The notes: a model not told the origin generated them from the letters alone. 40,445 nucleotides of DNA from Candidatus Amulumruptor caecigallinarius (GCA_023665605.1 JAMPDP010000009.1:1-40445), one strand, 5' to 3'; positions 1-8,176 are shown, numbered from the stretch's first letter. Numbers and translations are program-made.

Positions 1-61
1 CATGAACCTTAGTGATTGTTCACGACTGCATGGTATTATTTCCCTCTCTCTCCGCCAAAAT

Positions 62-96
62 ACCCGCAACCACTTGATTTACAAGTAGTTGCGGGT
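62..96. repeat. Inverted repeat, 15-bp arms
   Basis: The arms at 62-76 and 82-96 are complementary with one mismatch and enclose the 5-base loop ATTTA. No T-tract follows on the plus strand, so intrinsic termination is not clear. It could be a terminator for a gene left of the window, a protein-binding palindrome, or an element end. Confidence 0.6.
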
Positions 97-191
97 GACC
101 TCTTATAAAGTCACAGACAAATTGCAGACAGTTTTATAGTGCGTCCGGAGGGCCGCGCCGGTGAATGTGCATTTTAAGAGCTTGTTTAATA

Positions 192-344
192 ATGTCGAAA
201 CGCTACGCGGCTCCGTCCGGGGAGACGTACATCATACGAAGCGAGGTTGCGGCAGAACCTAATGATGGCGGAGGTGATGATGTAAATCGGCGTCCTCCAG
301 ACGCCCTTTGCCGTGCTGACTATGACCCCGGATGCCTGCGCTGA
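192..344 (+). CDS. Possible 50-residue peptide, doubtful
   Basis: An ATG frame begins MSKRYAAPSGETYIIRSEV and ends at a TGA inside the REP-like repeat. The 'KxYxxP...E..II..E' start loosely resembles many short Bacteroidales peptides of unknown role, and roughly its last 20 codons are repeat-derived. No promoter box or clear ribosome site was found. It may be chance, or a small gene whose 3' end was overwritten by the repeat. I do not assign a function. Confidence 0.15.
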   Translation: MSKRYAAPSGETYIIRSEVAAEPNDGGGDDVNRRPPDALCRADYDPGCLR

Positions 345-420
345 CGCTCAGGCTTCCCGGGCTACGGGTAAATCAGCGTCCTGCGGAAGCTCCTTTTGAG
401 TTTTTGCAACACCCTCTCCG
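281..420 (+). repeat. REP-like repeat, family A copy 1
   Basis: This copy has the family order: TGTAAATCGGCGTCC with its partner GACGCC, then the hairpin CCCCGGATGCC/GGCTTCCCGGG, then GTAAATCAGCGTCCTGCGGA, and a closing TTTTTGCAACACC. Other copies lie near 1986-2097 (inverted), 25311-25405, 32258-32390 and 32411-32515. This copy carries more mismatches than those near 25 and 32 kb. Confidence 0.7.
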
Positions 421-508
421 TCCGGGCCTACGTTTTGGCAACAATTTGATGCGGTTGCCCCCTGAAAATGTTCTATAAAAAAAAGGCGGTAAAGTGAGCG
501 GAATTTCT

Positions 509-516
509 TACCTTTG
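509..516 (+). promoter_or_regulatory. -7 box TACCTTTG for the LRR gene
   Basis: A perfect Bacteroidota TAnnTTTG box lies about 130 bases before the ATG at 647. No clear -33 TTTG is visible at the usual spacing. It implies a 5' leader of roughly 125 bases. Confidence 0.6.
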
Positions 517-646
517 CAGCGCGGGTCGGAATACCCGTTTGCTATACATATTTATATATTAACACTCATCACATTTTTCTCTCACGTCATGGACTGCACG
601 CTCGGGCTGTTGCCCGTCGTGGCAACCCGTGTTAACTTATTCTTTT

Positions 647-1939
647 ATGTCATTCGTCAAGCTGCTCCGCCGACTCCTCCCGATGCTGTGCATGACGCTG
701 GCCATCAACGCATCGGCTGCCGACACCACCGTTGGTGACTTCACCTACAAGCTCAACAAGACCGACAAGATTGCCCGTCTGACCGGCCGCGCCAAAGACC
801 CTACAAAGGCCTATAACCTGACCATCCCCACGACCATCAAGTATGGCGATGTCACCTACAAGGTAATCTCAGTGCAGCCCAATGCCTTCGCGGGCGACGT
901 TTATATCCGCAAGCTCACCATCGGCGACAACGTGGAGACTATTGGCAAAGGGGCTTTCAGCAACACATGCATAACTAAGGTAGAAAGCTGGGGCAAGAAA
1001 CTCCAGACCATCGGCGATGAGGCTTTCGCACACTCCGATATCGCCAGTGCCGCCAACATTCCTGCCACCGTGCTGTCAATCGGCGACCTGGCCTTCGGCG
1101 ACTGCACTTCGCTTACTGCCATCAACTTCACCGTCCCCGCTAAAATAACCTCCATAGGCAAGCAAGCCTTCTGGAACTGCAAGAAGCTCACCTCGATCGC
1201 CCTCCCGGGCTCGCTCCAGACCATCGGCGACGAGTGCTTCTTGATATGCGAGGGGCTCACCTCGGTTGCGTTCCTCTCAGGCACCGGCAAGACTTACGTC
1301 GGGCAGAAGTGCTTCGACAACCTCAAGAATATCTCCAAGGTGACATTCGGTGAACCGAGCGTAGGACAGTTCGGTGCGAGCTGCTTCATCAACTGCGGCA
1401 TCGAGTCACTCGCGCTCCCCTCAAGCTGCACCCAGGTGGGCGAAGCTGCCTTTGCCTCCAACCGTCTCAAGGAGCTGCGTCTGAACGAGGGACTCAAAAT
1501 CATTGACCCCTACGCCTTTGAGTCACAATACTCCAGCGACGGCATCCCTGAGCTGATTATCCCTTCCTCGGTGCAAAAAATCGGCGATAAGGCATTTGTG
1601 GGTGTGGGCAACCATATGACATCCATCACAAGTCGCGCCACTGTGCCGCCGGACGCTGTAAACGGTGCGTTCTCTGACTACAACCAGCAGTACACTCCCC
1701 TCTACGTCCCCGCTTCGGCCATCAGCACCTACAAGTTCTGCATAGAGTGGCAGGACTTCCGCTACATCTACGCCATCGGCTCTGCCATCGAGGATGTCGC
1801 CGCCGACGCTGAGGATGCCGGCACTCCCGCCCGCTGGTACGACCTCCAGGGTCACGAGATAGACCCAGCTTCCGCCGCCCCCGGCATCTACATCCGCCGT
1901 CAGGGCAGCAACGTCACCAAGCACACCCTCCCCCTGTAA
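647..1939 (+). CDS. Secreted BspA-type leucine-rich repeat protein
   Basis: The 430-residue product starts MSFVKLLRRLLPMLCMTLA, a basic N-region and hydrophobic core ending near ASA, so it is probably exported. An in-frame GTG at 629 would add six residues ahead of the signal peptide; the ATG at 647 is preferred. From about residue 50 to 360 it carries BspA/LRR_5 repeats, recognised by recurring 'I(G/D)xxAFxxCxxLTSIxLPxSLxxIGDxxF' units. The last 45 residues contain WYDLQG and GIYIRRQG, the short beta module common at the C-termini of Bacteroidales surface proteins. Such proteins are thought to mediate adhesion or binding of host or dietary ligands, but the ligand cannot be read here. It is a single gene facing the DUF6056 gene across a repeat hairpin. 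Confidence 0.85.
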   Translation: MSFVKLLRRLLPMLCMTLAINASAADTTVGDFTYKLNKTDKIARLTGRAKDPTKAYNLTIPTTIKYGDVTYKVISVQPNAFAGDVYIRKLTIGDNVETIGKGAFSNTCITKVESWGKKLQTIGDEAFAHSDIASAANIPATVLSIGDLAFGDCTSLTAINFTVPAKITSIGKQAFWNCKKLTSIALPGSLQTIGDECFLICEGLTSVAFLSGTGKTYVGQKCFDNLKNISKVTFGEPSVGQFGASCFINCGIESLALPSSCTQVGEAAFASNRLKELRLNEGLKIIDPYAFESQYSSDGIPELIIPSSVQKIGDKAFVGVGNHMTSITSRATVPPDAVNGAFSDYNQQYTPLYVPASAISTYKFCIEWQDFRYIYAIGSAIEDVAADAEDAGTPARWYDLQGHEIDPASAAPGIYIRRQGSNVTKHTLPL

Positions 1940-1985
1940 GGGAGTAAAAACCCTCCAACTCACCTGCCATCCCAAGACTATCCCA

Positions 1986-2097
1986 AGCGTCCGCAGGACG
2001 CCGATTTACTCATAGCCCCGGAAGCCGTAGCATTAGCGAAGGCATCCGGGGTTTTATGCATGGTAAAATCAGGCGTCCGCAGGACGCCGATTTACAT
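1986..2097 (-). repeat. REP-like repeat, family A copy 2 (inverted)
   Basis: Two copies of GGACGCCGATTTAC (at 1996 and 2083) flank a CCCCGGAAGCC/GGCATCCGGGG hairpin, all in reverse orientation to copies 1, 3, 4 and 5. Its right edge overlaps the last bases of the DUF6056 gene and supplies that gene's TAA stop. It separates two convergent genes. Confidence 0.75.
2016..2055 (+). terminator. Repeat-derived hairpin terminator after the LRR gene
   Basis: The arms CCCCGGAAGCC (2016-2026) and GGCATCCGGGG (2041-2051) pair with one mismatch and are followed by TTTTAT. This is a plausible intrinsic terminator for the plus-strand LRR gene. The same stem followed by TTTTAT occurs after ferritin at 11399. 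Confidence 0.65.
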
Positions 2098-3603
2098 CTC
2101 CCGTTGCGGCGGAATATCTCCGGGGTCAACCACCAAAGGCACCGCAAACCATATGCGCTCGCCGGCCGCCGTCACGGCCGCCGTCACAACGCGTGGCGAC
2201 GCACTCTCACGCAGCTGCACCGGCAATGTGTCCGGTATCACAGCCTGCGTGGCAGGTGCGTAATTGTAGACCGTCACATCCGCCATACTCACTGAATCCC
2301 GCTCGCCGGTGAGCAGCATCCGTCCGCGGAGCCCAGTGGGGAGGATGCGCAACGGTCGGTTGTCAGTGCGCCAATAGAGCATCAGCTTGCGGCGTGACCA
2401 CAGGTCATCATCATCGGGCACCCCCTTGATGCGCAGCAACGCAGCTGGCGGGAAGTCGTACCTGCCGGTGTAATCCATATAGACAATCCCGTCAGGCGAC
2501 TCAGCATACAGCTCCTCCAATACGAGATGCTCTCGCAGAGCCATACGTTGCCCACGGATGGCGGCACTGTAATGAATCGCTATCAGCCCCATGCACGCCA
2601 CACAAACAACCGCAGAAGGTATCGGGCGCATCGGTTTGAAGTGCGCCACGGCTATCCGTGAGACGATAACCACCGCGCAAGCCTCGGCAAAGAGCCCCGT
2701 GCGCCCGGGTATTCCGCTAACCAAGGCAATCAGCGCCGCGATGGCTGAGGCAACAAGCAGAAATGCTCCGTCACGCCCCAAAATAGCGCGAAGCCGCTGT
2801 CTCCCCCGCCGGAAACATAAGCTCACGGCAAGCCCCGCCACCACCAAGGTGTAGAGCGGCAGAGTGGTGATGACAAGGTATCCGAGGGGAAAATGGTAGC
2901 TCTCAGTGGCTGCACGCCGCCATATCGCCGGTGCGGCGATGGTGATAAGGGTGCCGAAAGCAAGGGCACCGGCAATGCACCATTGCCCGCGTGTCCACCG
3001 GCGCCAATTCCCCCCTTGCACTCCGAAGATTAGTAGCGATGCGCTCAGCGCCACGCCTGTCTGTTCATGCGTTGCTCCGGCTAAAAACCCCAACAGGATA
3101 AGCCCGGCAATCGCAGCCGGCCTATCATCAGACCGCCGGCGGCGAAAGAAAAGCACACTGAACAGCAACGCGAACGCCGTACCCCACACATAGTTATATT
3201 GGCACGTGCGCAGCCACATGGAGTCCCACCAGGGGGTAATCAGCAGGGTGACAAGGATGGTGAGCAGCGCAGCGGCAGGGCGGCTGCGCTGCTCTCGAGC
3301 GGCCAGGATAACGGCATAGAAATAAAGAGCTCCCATCACCCCCGTAATCGCTGAGGTGAGCCACTGCGGGAGCGCCCATACAGCTATCGGCCCGGCGAAG
3401 TCAAAAAAGCGACCTGTGCAGTCGAGCAGACTGGCGATGATGAATGCAATGGCATGGCGCACAGATCCCCGCGGGTCATCGGCTTCAAGAAAGGTTTGAA
3501 ATGCGAGGTCATCACCCGTCAGGGGCATCCACCAATCAAGCAGGGCTGTGGCCACGGCAATCCCCGCCAAAGTGAGCCACACGGCAGGAGAGAGTCGTCG
3601 CAT
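2092..3603 (-). CDS. DUF6056-like polytopic membrane protein
   Basis: The 503-residue product has about ten or more hydrophobic segments starting from MRRLSPAVWLTLAGIAVA. A polar loop NYVWGTAFAL precedes the conserved-looking HEQTG. The C-terminal 130 residues after the last membrane segment are soluble. The pattern fits DUF6056, a Bacteroidota/Firmicutes membrane family reminiscent of GT-C-type glycosyltransferases, whose function is not established. It begins 24 bases after the AspT-type transporter ends, so the two probably share a transcript. Its stop codon lies within the inverted family A repeat, so the C-terminus may have been trimmed or replaced by the insertion. The family call is by pattern memory. 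Confidence 0.7.
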   Translation of the reverse strand: MRRLSPAVWLTLAGIAVATALLDWWMPLTGDDLAFQTFLEADDPRGSVRHAIAFIIASLLDCTGRFFDFAGPIAVWALPQWLTSAITGVMGALYFYAVILAAREQRSRPAAALLTILVTLLITPWWDSMWLRTCQYNYVWGTAFALLFSVLFFRRRRSDDRPAAIAGLILLGFLAGATHEQTGVALSASLLIFGVQGGNWRRWTRGQWCIAGALAFGTLITIAAPAIWRRAATESYHFPLGYLVITTLPLYTLVVAGLAVSLCFRRGRQRLRAILGRDGAFLLVASAIAALIALVSGIPGRTGLFAEACAVVIVSRIAVAHFKPMRPIPSAVVCVACMGLIAIHYSAAIRGQRMALREHLVLEELYAESPDGIVYMDYTGRYDFPPAALLRIKGVPDDDDLWSRRKLMLYWRTDNRPLRILPTGLRGRMLLTGERDSVSMADVTVYNYAPATQAVIPDTLPVQLRESASPRVVTAAVTAAGERIWFAVPLVVDPGDIPPQREM

Positions 3604-3627
3604 AGTCCGCAGAGGAGGGCGAGGCCG

Positions 3628-5289
3628 TCAGGCCAGGAAGAGGATGAGCGACTGGGCGGCCACCACGCGCATGAACATCGTGAGCGGATACACCGTGGAG
3701 TAAGCCACCGAGGGGGCGTCGTGGCCGGTAGAGCCGTTGGCGTAGGCCAGAGCCGGCGGATCGGTATAGCCACCGGCAAACATACCCATGATTGTCAGGA
3801 AGTTAATCTTGTAGACTCCCCTTGCTATCGAGCCTGTGATCAGCAGAGGTACGGCTGTGATGATGAAGCCCCATATCACCCACCACATGCCCGTGGGGTT
3901 AAACACCGTGGCTGCAAACCCGTCGCCCGCCGATATGCCTACCGAGGCAAGGAACAGGCATATGCCAAGTTCACGGAGCATCAGCGATGCTGACGTGGAG
4001 GTGTAGGTCACAAGGTGGAACTTATAGCCGAAACGGCTCAGCAGAATGGCTACCACCAGCGGGCCCCCGGCCAGACCGAGCTTGAGGTCATAGCCCAGGT
4101 TGATGCTGCCGAGGATTATGCCGAGCATGATACCCACGAATATGGTAATGATGTTCGGCTGGTTGAGGCGCTTCATGGAGTTGCCCAGACGCGCTGCCAG
4201 GCGGTCTATGTCGGTCAGGTCGCCCACCACGGTCAGTCGGTCGCCTATCTGGAGCCGCAGGTCAGGCGTTGCGAGCAGGTCGATGCCGGCACGGTTCACG
4301 CGCGTGGCGTTGAGCTGGTAGCCGCTGGTGAGACGCAGCGAGCGGAGCGTGGCGCCGTCATAGTGGTTGCGCGTTATCAGGATGCGGCGGCTAAGCACAC
4401 GCTTTGGTGTGGCGGCCTCCCAGTCCATCTGCACCTCCGGACCTATGAGGCTCTTGAGGCGCTCCTCATCGGAGGCGGAGAGCACCACAAACAGATGGTC
4501 ACCGTCATGGAGCACGCTCTTGGCGTTAGGCACGTAGGCTTCACCGTCGGCAGGCTTCACGCGGCTCACCACCATGTCGCAGTTGGCTATGGTGTGCAGC
4601 TCATGCACGGTCTTGCCGTCGAGCAGCTTGTTGGTAATCAAGTAAGTGGCCAGGGCCGGAGCGTTGCTGTTGGCGTTGGCCTCATCGTCGAGGGCCTTGA
4701 TTTCGCGGTCTATCTTCACCCGAAACACACTCTTGAGCAGCAGCATTGAAGCGATGATGCCCACCACGCCGAGCGGGTAGGCCGCGGCGTAGCCCATGGA
4801 CATGATATTGATGGCCTCCGGGGAGTTCGACGTCTGCTGTGCGGCGGCAAGGCCCGGGGTGTTGGTCACGGCACCGCTCATCACGCCCACCATCGCCTCT
4901 ATCGAGGTCTTCCCATCCTCGATGAAGTATATTATCAGCACTATCGCCACATTGAGCAGTATGCCCAACAATGCCAGCATATTCAGACGGATGCCTCCCT
5001 GCTTGAACGACGCGAAGAATGACGGGCCCACCTGCAAGCCTATCGAGAAGATGAACAGGATCAGGCCGAACTCTCGCACGAACTTGAGCACATCGCCGTT
5101 CACCATGTATCCGAAGTGCCCCATGAGGATACCCACGAAAAGCACGAATGTGACACCGAGCGACACGCCGGCTATCTTCACCTTGCCCAGGGCCACGCCG
5201 GCCACTATGACAAAGCAGTATAGCACAATAGTGCTGGCCAGAGATGTGTGGCCGGGGAAGAGCAGGTCAGTAATCCAGGAAGTATCCAT
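3628..5289 (-). CDS. AspT/YidE/YbjL-family transporter with RCK_C domains
   Basis: The preferred start MDTSWITDLLFPGHTSLAST gives 553 residues, the usual length for this family. Upstream in-frame codons reach 5367 but cross the promoter box at 5330-5323 and are unlikely. The protein has two halves of about five membrane segments each (roughly residues 15-185 and 375-550), the AspT/YidE/YbjL duplication. Between them lie two TrkA-C (RCK_C) regulatory domains around residues 200-365. Each membrane half carries the glycine-rich 'FxFxxGLQxGPxF' or 'LFLASVGISAGDGF' type motif. AspT exchanges aspartate for alanine; most homologues have unknown substrates, so only putative anion/amino-acid transport is supported. 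It heads a two-gene unit with the DUF6056 gene. Confidence 0.85.
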   Translation of the reverse strand: MDTSWITDLLFPGHTSLASTIVLYCFVIVAGVALGKVKIAGVSLGVTFVLFVGILMGHFGYMVNGDVLKFVREFGLILFIFSIGLQVGPSFFASFKQGGIRLNMLALLGILLNVAIVLIIYFIEDGKTSIEAMVGVMSGAVTNTPGLAAAQQTSNSPEAINIMSMGYAAAYPLGVVGIIASMLLLKSVFRVKIDREIKALDDEANANSNAPALATYLITNKLLDGKTVHELHTIANCDMVVSRVKPADGEAYVPNAKSVLHDGDHLFVVLSASDEERLKSLIGPEVQMDWEAATPKRVLSRRILITRNHYDGATLRSLRLTSGYQLNATRVNRAGIDLLATPDLRLQIGDRLTVVGDLTDIDRLAARLGNSMKRLNQPNIITIFVGIMLGIILGSINLGYDLKLGLAGGPLVVAILLSRFGYKFHLVTYTSTSASLMLRELGICLFLASVGISAGDGFAATVFNPTGMWWVIWGFIITAVPLLITGSIARGVYKINFLTIMGMFAGGYTDPPALAYANGSTGHDAPSVAYSTVYPLTMFMRVVAAQSLILFLA

Positions 5290-5322
5290 CAGAGTGGGAA
5301 CAGACGTTGTTTTAAGCGGGTG

Positions 5323-5330
5323 CAAATTTA
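5323..5330 (-). promoter_or_regulatory. -7 box TAAATTTG for the AspT-type gene
   Basis: On the minus strand TAAATTTG lies 33 bases before the ATG at 5289 and matches TAnnTTTG. Its position inside the longer open frame argues for the shorter start. Confidence 0.5.
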
Positions 5331-5411
5331 CGCATAATTTCCCGATTTGCCGCACATCCACCCCCACCTAAAATTATTAAAGGCTGATTACACCCTCTCA
5401 AAATGTTTTTG

Positions 5412-5419
5412 TAACTTTG
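5412..5419 (+). promoter_or_regulatory. -7 box TAACTTTG for pheS
   Basis: This TAnnTTTG box lies 23 bases before the pheS ATG and back to back with the transporter promoter, so 5290-5442 is a divergent promoter region. No clear -33 box is seen. Confidence 0.65.
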
Positions 5420-5442
5420 CGCGGTATATCACTCAATAGGCT

Positions 5443-6462
5443 ATGCTTGACAAAATCACCGCTCTGCGCGACGAAATCTCTGCTCTCACCGCCGACTCGG
5501 CCGCTCAGGTCGAGGAACTCCGCATAAAGTATCTGTCCAAGAAAGGGGAAGTGTCGGCCCTGTTCAATGACTTCCGCTCTGTGGCCGCTGACCAGAAGCG
5601 AGCCGTCGGCCAAGCCCTCAACGAGCTCAAGAACCTCGCCACAGAACGCATCAACGCTCTCCGCGAGGCCCTGGCCTCCAAGGACAGCTCCGATGAGGCC
5701 ATTGACCTGACACGCACGGCCGCCCCGCGCCATGTGGGCTCCCGCCACCCCCTCTCCATCGTGCGTGACGACATCATCAGCATCTTCGACCGTTTGGGAT
5801 TCTCCATAGCCGAGGGCCCCGAGATTGAGGATGACTGGCACGTGTTCTCATCGCTCAACTTCGCCGAGGATCACCCGGCGCGCGATATGCAGGACACCTT
5901 CTTCATCGGCCGCAACCCCGACGTGCTTCTGCGCACACACACCTCCTCCGTGCAGAGCCGCGTCATGGAGCATCAGCAGCCACCCATCCGCATCATCTGC
6001 CCGGGGCGCGTATATCGCAACGAGGCCATCTCGGCCCGCGCTCACTGCTTCTTCCATCAGGTCGAGGCACTTTACGTGGATCGCAACGTCTCCTTCGCCG
6101 ACCTGCGCCAGACGCTCCTCTACTTTGCACGCGAGATGTTCGGCCCCGACACCAAGATTCGCCTCCGCCCCAGCTACTTCCCCTTCACCGAGCCCTCTGC
6201 CGAGATGGACATCTCCTGCAACCTCTGCGGCGGCAAGGGTTGCTCGTTCTGCAAGGGCACCGGATGGGTAGAGATTCTCGGTTGCGGCATGGTCGACCCT
6301 AACGTGCTCGACGCCTGCGGCATCGACTCCAAGCAGTACACCGGCTTCGCCCTCGGCATGGGCGTGGAGCGCATCACCAACCTGAAATATCAGGTCAAGG
6401 ACCTCCGCCTATTCTCCGAGAACGACCGCCGCTTCCTCAGCCAGTTCACATCAGCCCGCTGA
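5443..6462 (+). CDS. pheS: Phenylalanine-tRNA ligase alpha subunit
   Basis: PheS pairs with PheT (not in the window) in a heterotetramer that charges tRNA-Phe. The 339 residues have the usual layout: an N-terminal coiled-coil arm (about 1-85), then the class II catalytic core. Motif 2 is seen in CPGRVYRNEAISARAH and FFHQVEALYVD, and motif 3 in GFALGMGVERITNLKYQVKD. A cysteine cluster, CNLCGGKGCSFCKG, has cysteines at 259, 262, 267 and 270 and suggests a metal-binding insert often present in bacterial PheS. The gene is complete and starts 23 bases after a strong -7 box. crcB follows after only four bases, so pheS probably drives the downstream cluster. Confidence 0.97.
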   Translation: MLDKITALRDEISALTADSAAQVEELRIKYLSKKGEVSALFNDFRSVAADQKRAVGQALNELKNLATERINALREALASKDSSDEAIDLTRTAAPRHVGSRHPLSIVRDDIISIFDRLGFSIAEGPEIEDDWHVFSSLNFAEDHPARDMQDTFFIGRNPDVLLRTHTSSVQSRVMEHQQPPIRIICPGRVYRNEAISARAHCFFHQVEALYVDRNVSFADLRQTLLYFAREMFGPDTKIRLRPSYFPFTEPSAEMDISCNLCGGKGCSFCKGTGWVEILGCGMVDPNVLDACGIDSKQYTGFALGMGVERITNLKYQVKDLRLFSENDRRFLSQFTSAR

Positions 6463-6466
6463 CACC

Positions 6467-6856
6467 ATGCCGGGTATTCTCATAGACTGTCTGCTCGTGG
6501 CCCTGGGCGGTGGCCTCGGTGCCCTCACACGCTTCGGCGTGGAGCAGCTCCCCCTGCTTGACCACAACAAGTATTACTACACGGTGGCCATCAACATCAC
6601 CGGCTGCTTCATCATCGGCACCCTCTGGGCCCTGTTTCAACACTGGGAGGCCCCCCGCTGGCTCTACCTGCTGTGCCTCACGGGCTACCTCGGGGGCTAC
6701 ACCACCTACTCGGCTTTCACCCTTGATGCCATGCAGCGCATCCAGGCCGGGCATCTCGATGAGTTCTTCATCTACGTGGCCGTTACCGTCATCGGCGGCC
6801 TCGGAGCGTGCGCCCTCGGCCTGTTCGGCACGGGCCGTCTGCTGAAAGTTCTCTGA
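6467..6856 (+). CDS. crcB: Fluoride channel FluC/CrcB
   Basis: The 129-residue, four-helix membrane protein exports fluoride as a dual-topology dimer. Diagnostic features are GGGLGALTRFG near residues 14-24, INITGCFIIGTL with the conserved Asn at 43, and GYLGGYTTYSAFTLDAM at 73-89, the family's GGxTTFSTF signature. It lies four bases after pheS and has no room for a fluoride riboswitch, so expression is likely constitutive with pheS. nth follows 16 bases later. Confidence 0.95.
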   Translation: MPGILIDCLLVALGGGLGALTRFGVEQLPLLDHNKYYYTVAINITGCFIIGTLWALFQHWEAPRWLYLLCLTGYLGGYTTYSAFTLDAMQRIQAGHLDEFFIYVAVTVIGGLGACALGLFGTGRLLKVL

Positions 6857-6872
6857 CCATTACGCCGGAGCT

Positions 6873-7529
6873 ATGACTGTCAAGGAGCGTTACCGGGGCA
6901 TTATGGATTGGTTCGCCGAGGCCATGCCGGAGGCTGACACAGAGCTCCATTTCCGCAACCCCTACGAGCTGCTTGTAGCCGTGATTCTCTCGGCACAATG
7001 CACCGACAAGCGCGTCAACATCATCACCCCACCCCTGTTTGAGCGCTTCCCCACGCCTCAATCACTTGCCGAGGGCACGGAGGAGGAGGTGTTCTCACTC
7101 ATCCGCTCTTGCTCCTACCCCAACAACAAGACGCGCTCTCTCCTGGGCATGGCGCGCAAGCTCACGGAAGAGTTCGGCGGCGAGGTCCCCGCTGACATCG
7201 ACGCACTGATGAGCCTCCCCGGCGTGGGGCGTAAGACGGCCAACGTGATTCTCGCCGTGGTCTATGACCGCCCGACAATGGCCGTGGACACCCACGTGTT
7301 CCGCGTAAGCGAGCGCCTGGGCCTCACCACCGGGAGCAAGAACCCGCTCACCACCGAGAAGGCACTGCTGCGCCACATCCCCGCCCACCTGGTACCGCGC
7401 GCCCATCACTGGCTTATACTCCACGGCCGCTACGTCTGCAAGGCGCGCCGCCCCGACTGCCCCGCCTGCGGACTCCGCCCATGGTGCCGCCACTACGCCC
7501 GCGAAAGCAAAAAAGCCGCCACGCCCTGA
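6873..7529 (+). CDS. nth: Endonuclease III, DNA glycosylase/AP lyase
   Basis: The enzyme removes oxidised pyrimidines and nicks abasic sites in base excision repair. The 218 residues show the helix-hairpin-helix LPGVGRKTANV with catalytic Lys121, the second catalytic residue Asp139 in VDTHVFR, and the [4Fe-4S] ligands Cys189, Cys196, Cys199 and Cys205 with the canonical C-x6-C-x2-C-x5-C spacing. All key residues are present and the length is normal. It follows crcB in the same direction and probably shares its transcript. Confidence 0.96.
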   Translation: MTVKERYRGIMDWFAEAMPEADTELHFRNPYELLVAVILSAQCTDKRVNIITPPLFERFPTPQSLAEGTEEEVFSLIRSCSYPNNKTRSLLGMARKLTEEFGGEVPADIDALMSLPGVGRKTANVILAVVYDRPTMAVDTHVFRVSERLGLTTGSKNPLTTEKALLRHIPAHLVPRAHHWLILHGRYVCKARRPDCPACGLRPWCRHYARESKKAATP

Positions 7530-7599
7530 GCCACTATGCCCCTGAGCCACTACGCCCCTGCCCTATCATCGCCGCCCCTCCACCCACACCAATCATCAC

Positions 7600-8040
7600 A
7601 TGAAAGCCCAACGCAAAGACCTGCTGCAATTCTGCCGCTACCTGGTGACAGGCGTCATCAACACGCTCGTCACTCTCATCGTCATCTACATCTGCAAGAG
7701 TATAATAGGCGTAAACCCCTGGGTGTCCAACGCCGTGGGCTACGTCGCCGGTCTCATCAACTCATTCGTGTGGAACAAGCTCTGGGTTTTCCATTCCTCA
7801 GACAGCGGCTGGCGCGGCGAGAGCGTCCGCTTCTTCGGCGGCTTCCTCCTGTGCTACGGTGTGCAGCTCGGCGTGACATGGCTCATGGACACTTACGTCA
7901 TCGACCCTGAATTTATGCTCCACATCGGCTCTTTCGCGTTCTCGGGTTACGCCATCGCCACGCTCGTGGGCATGATGGTCTACACCGGGGCCAACTTCAT
8001 CTACAACCGTCTGGTCACTTTCCGCAACTGCAGTATGTGA
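7600..8040 (+). CDS. GtrA-like membrane protein
   Basis: The 146-residue product has four predicted membrane helices and the GtrA-type start QFCRYLVTGVINTLVTLIV, followed by SNAVGYVAGLINSFVWNKLWVF and a closing GANFIYNRLVTF. GtrA-family proteins are proposed to flip or carry polyprenyl-linked sugars for glucosylation of surface polymers; the exact substrate is not readable. It lies 70 bases after nth across a short duplicated sequence and may be the last gene of the pheS cluster. No partner glycosyltransferase adjoins it. Confidence 0.88.
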   Translation: MKAQRKDLLQFCRYLVTGVINTLVTLIVIYICKSIIGVNPWVSNAVGYVAGLINSFVWNKLWVFHSSDSGWRGESVRFFGGFLLCYGVQLGVTWLMDTYVIDPEFMLHIGSFAFSGYAIATLVGMMVYTGANFIYNRLVTFRNCSM

Positions 8041-8163
8041 CCTCGACACACCCACAGCCTCAGCAACAGTCAGGCGTGCACACCGCATTGCCCGCCGGTC
8101 TTAATAAAAGTTATTTTTATGTGAATTTTTAACATCTCGTTTTGTCATATCTCAAATTCGCAC

Positions 8164-8171
8164 TACCTTTG
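8164..8171 (+). promoter_or_regulatory. Promoter of the candidate small RNA
   Basis: TACCTTTG at 8164-8171 has a TTTG at 8141-8144 exactly 19 bases upstream, the full Bacteroidota -33/-7 arrangement. Nothing longer than a four-codon frame follows before the terminator at 8240-8277. Confidence 0.75.
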
Positions 8172-8176
8172 TGACA

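Larger units (their letters stand above)
1..508. other. Gene-poor, repeat-bearing intergenic DNA
   Basis: No convincing long gene is seen here. The stretch holds a hairpin at 62-96, a 19-base motif at 175-193 that recurs after proS at 40393, a marginal 50-codon frame at 192-344, and a REP-like repeat from about 281 to 420. A promoter for the LRR gene follows at 509. The left window edge may cut a gene or element that lies mostly outside. Confidence 0.6.

Noticed and set aside
4015-4749. 244-codon plus-strand frame opposite the AspT-type transporter
   Set aside because: Composition is typical of an antisense shadow, and the opposite strand has clear RCK_C and membrane domains.
7527-7560. Tandem duplication after nth
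   Set aside because: TGAGCCACTATGCCCC is followed by one near copy; only two short units, so it is noted as local slippage rather than a functional repeat.
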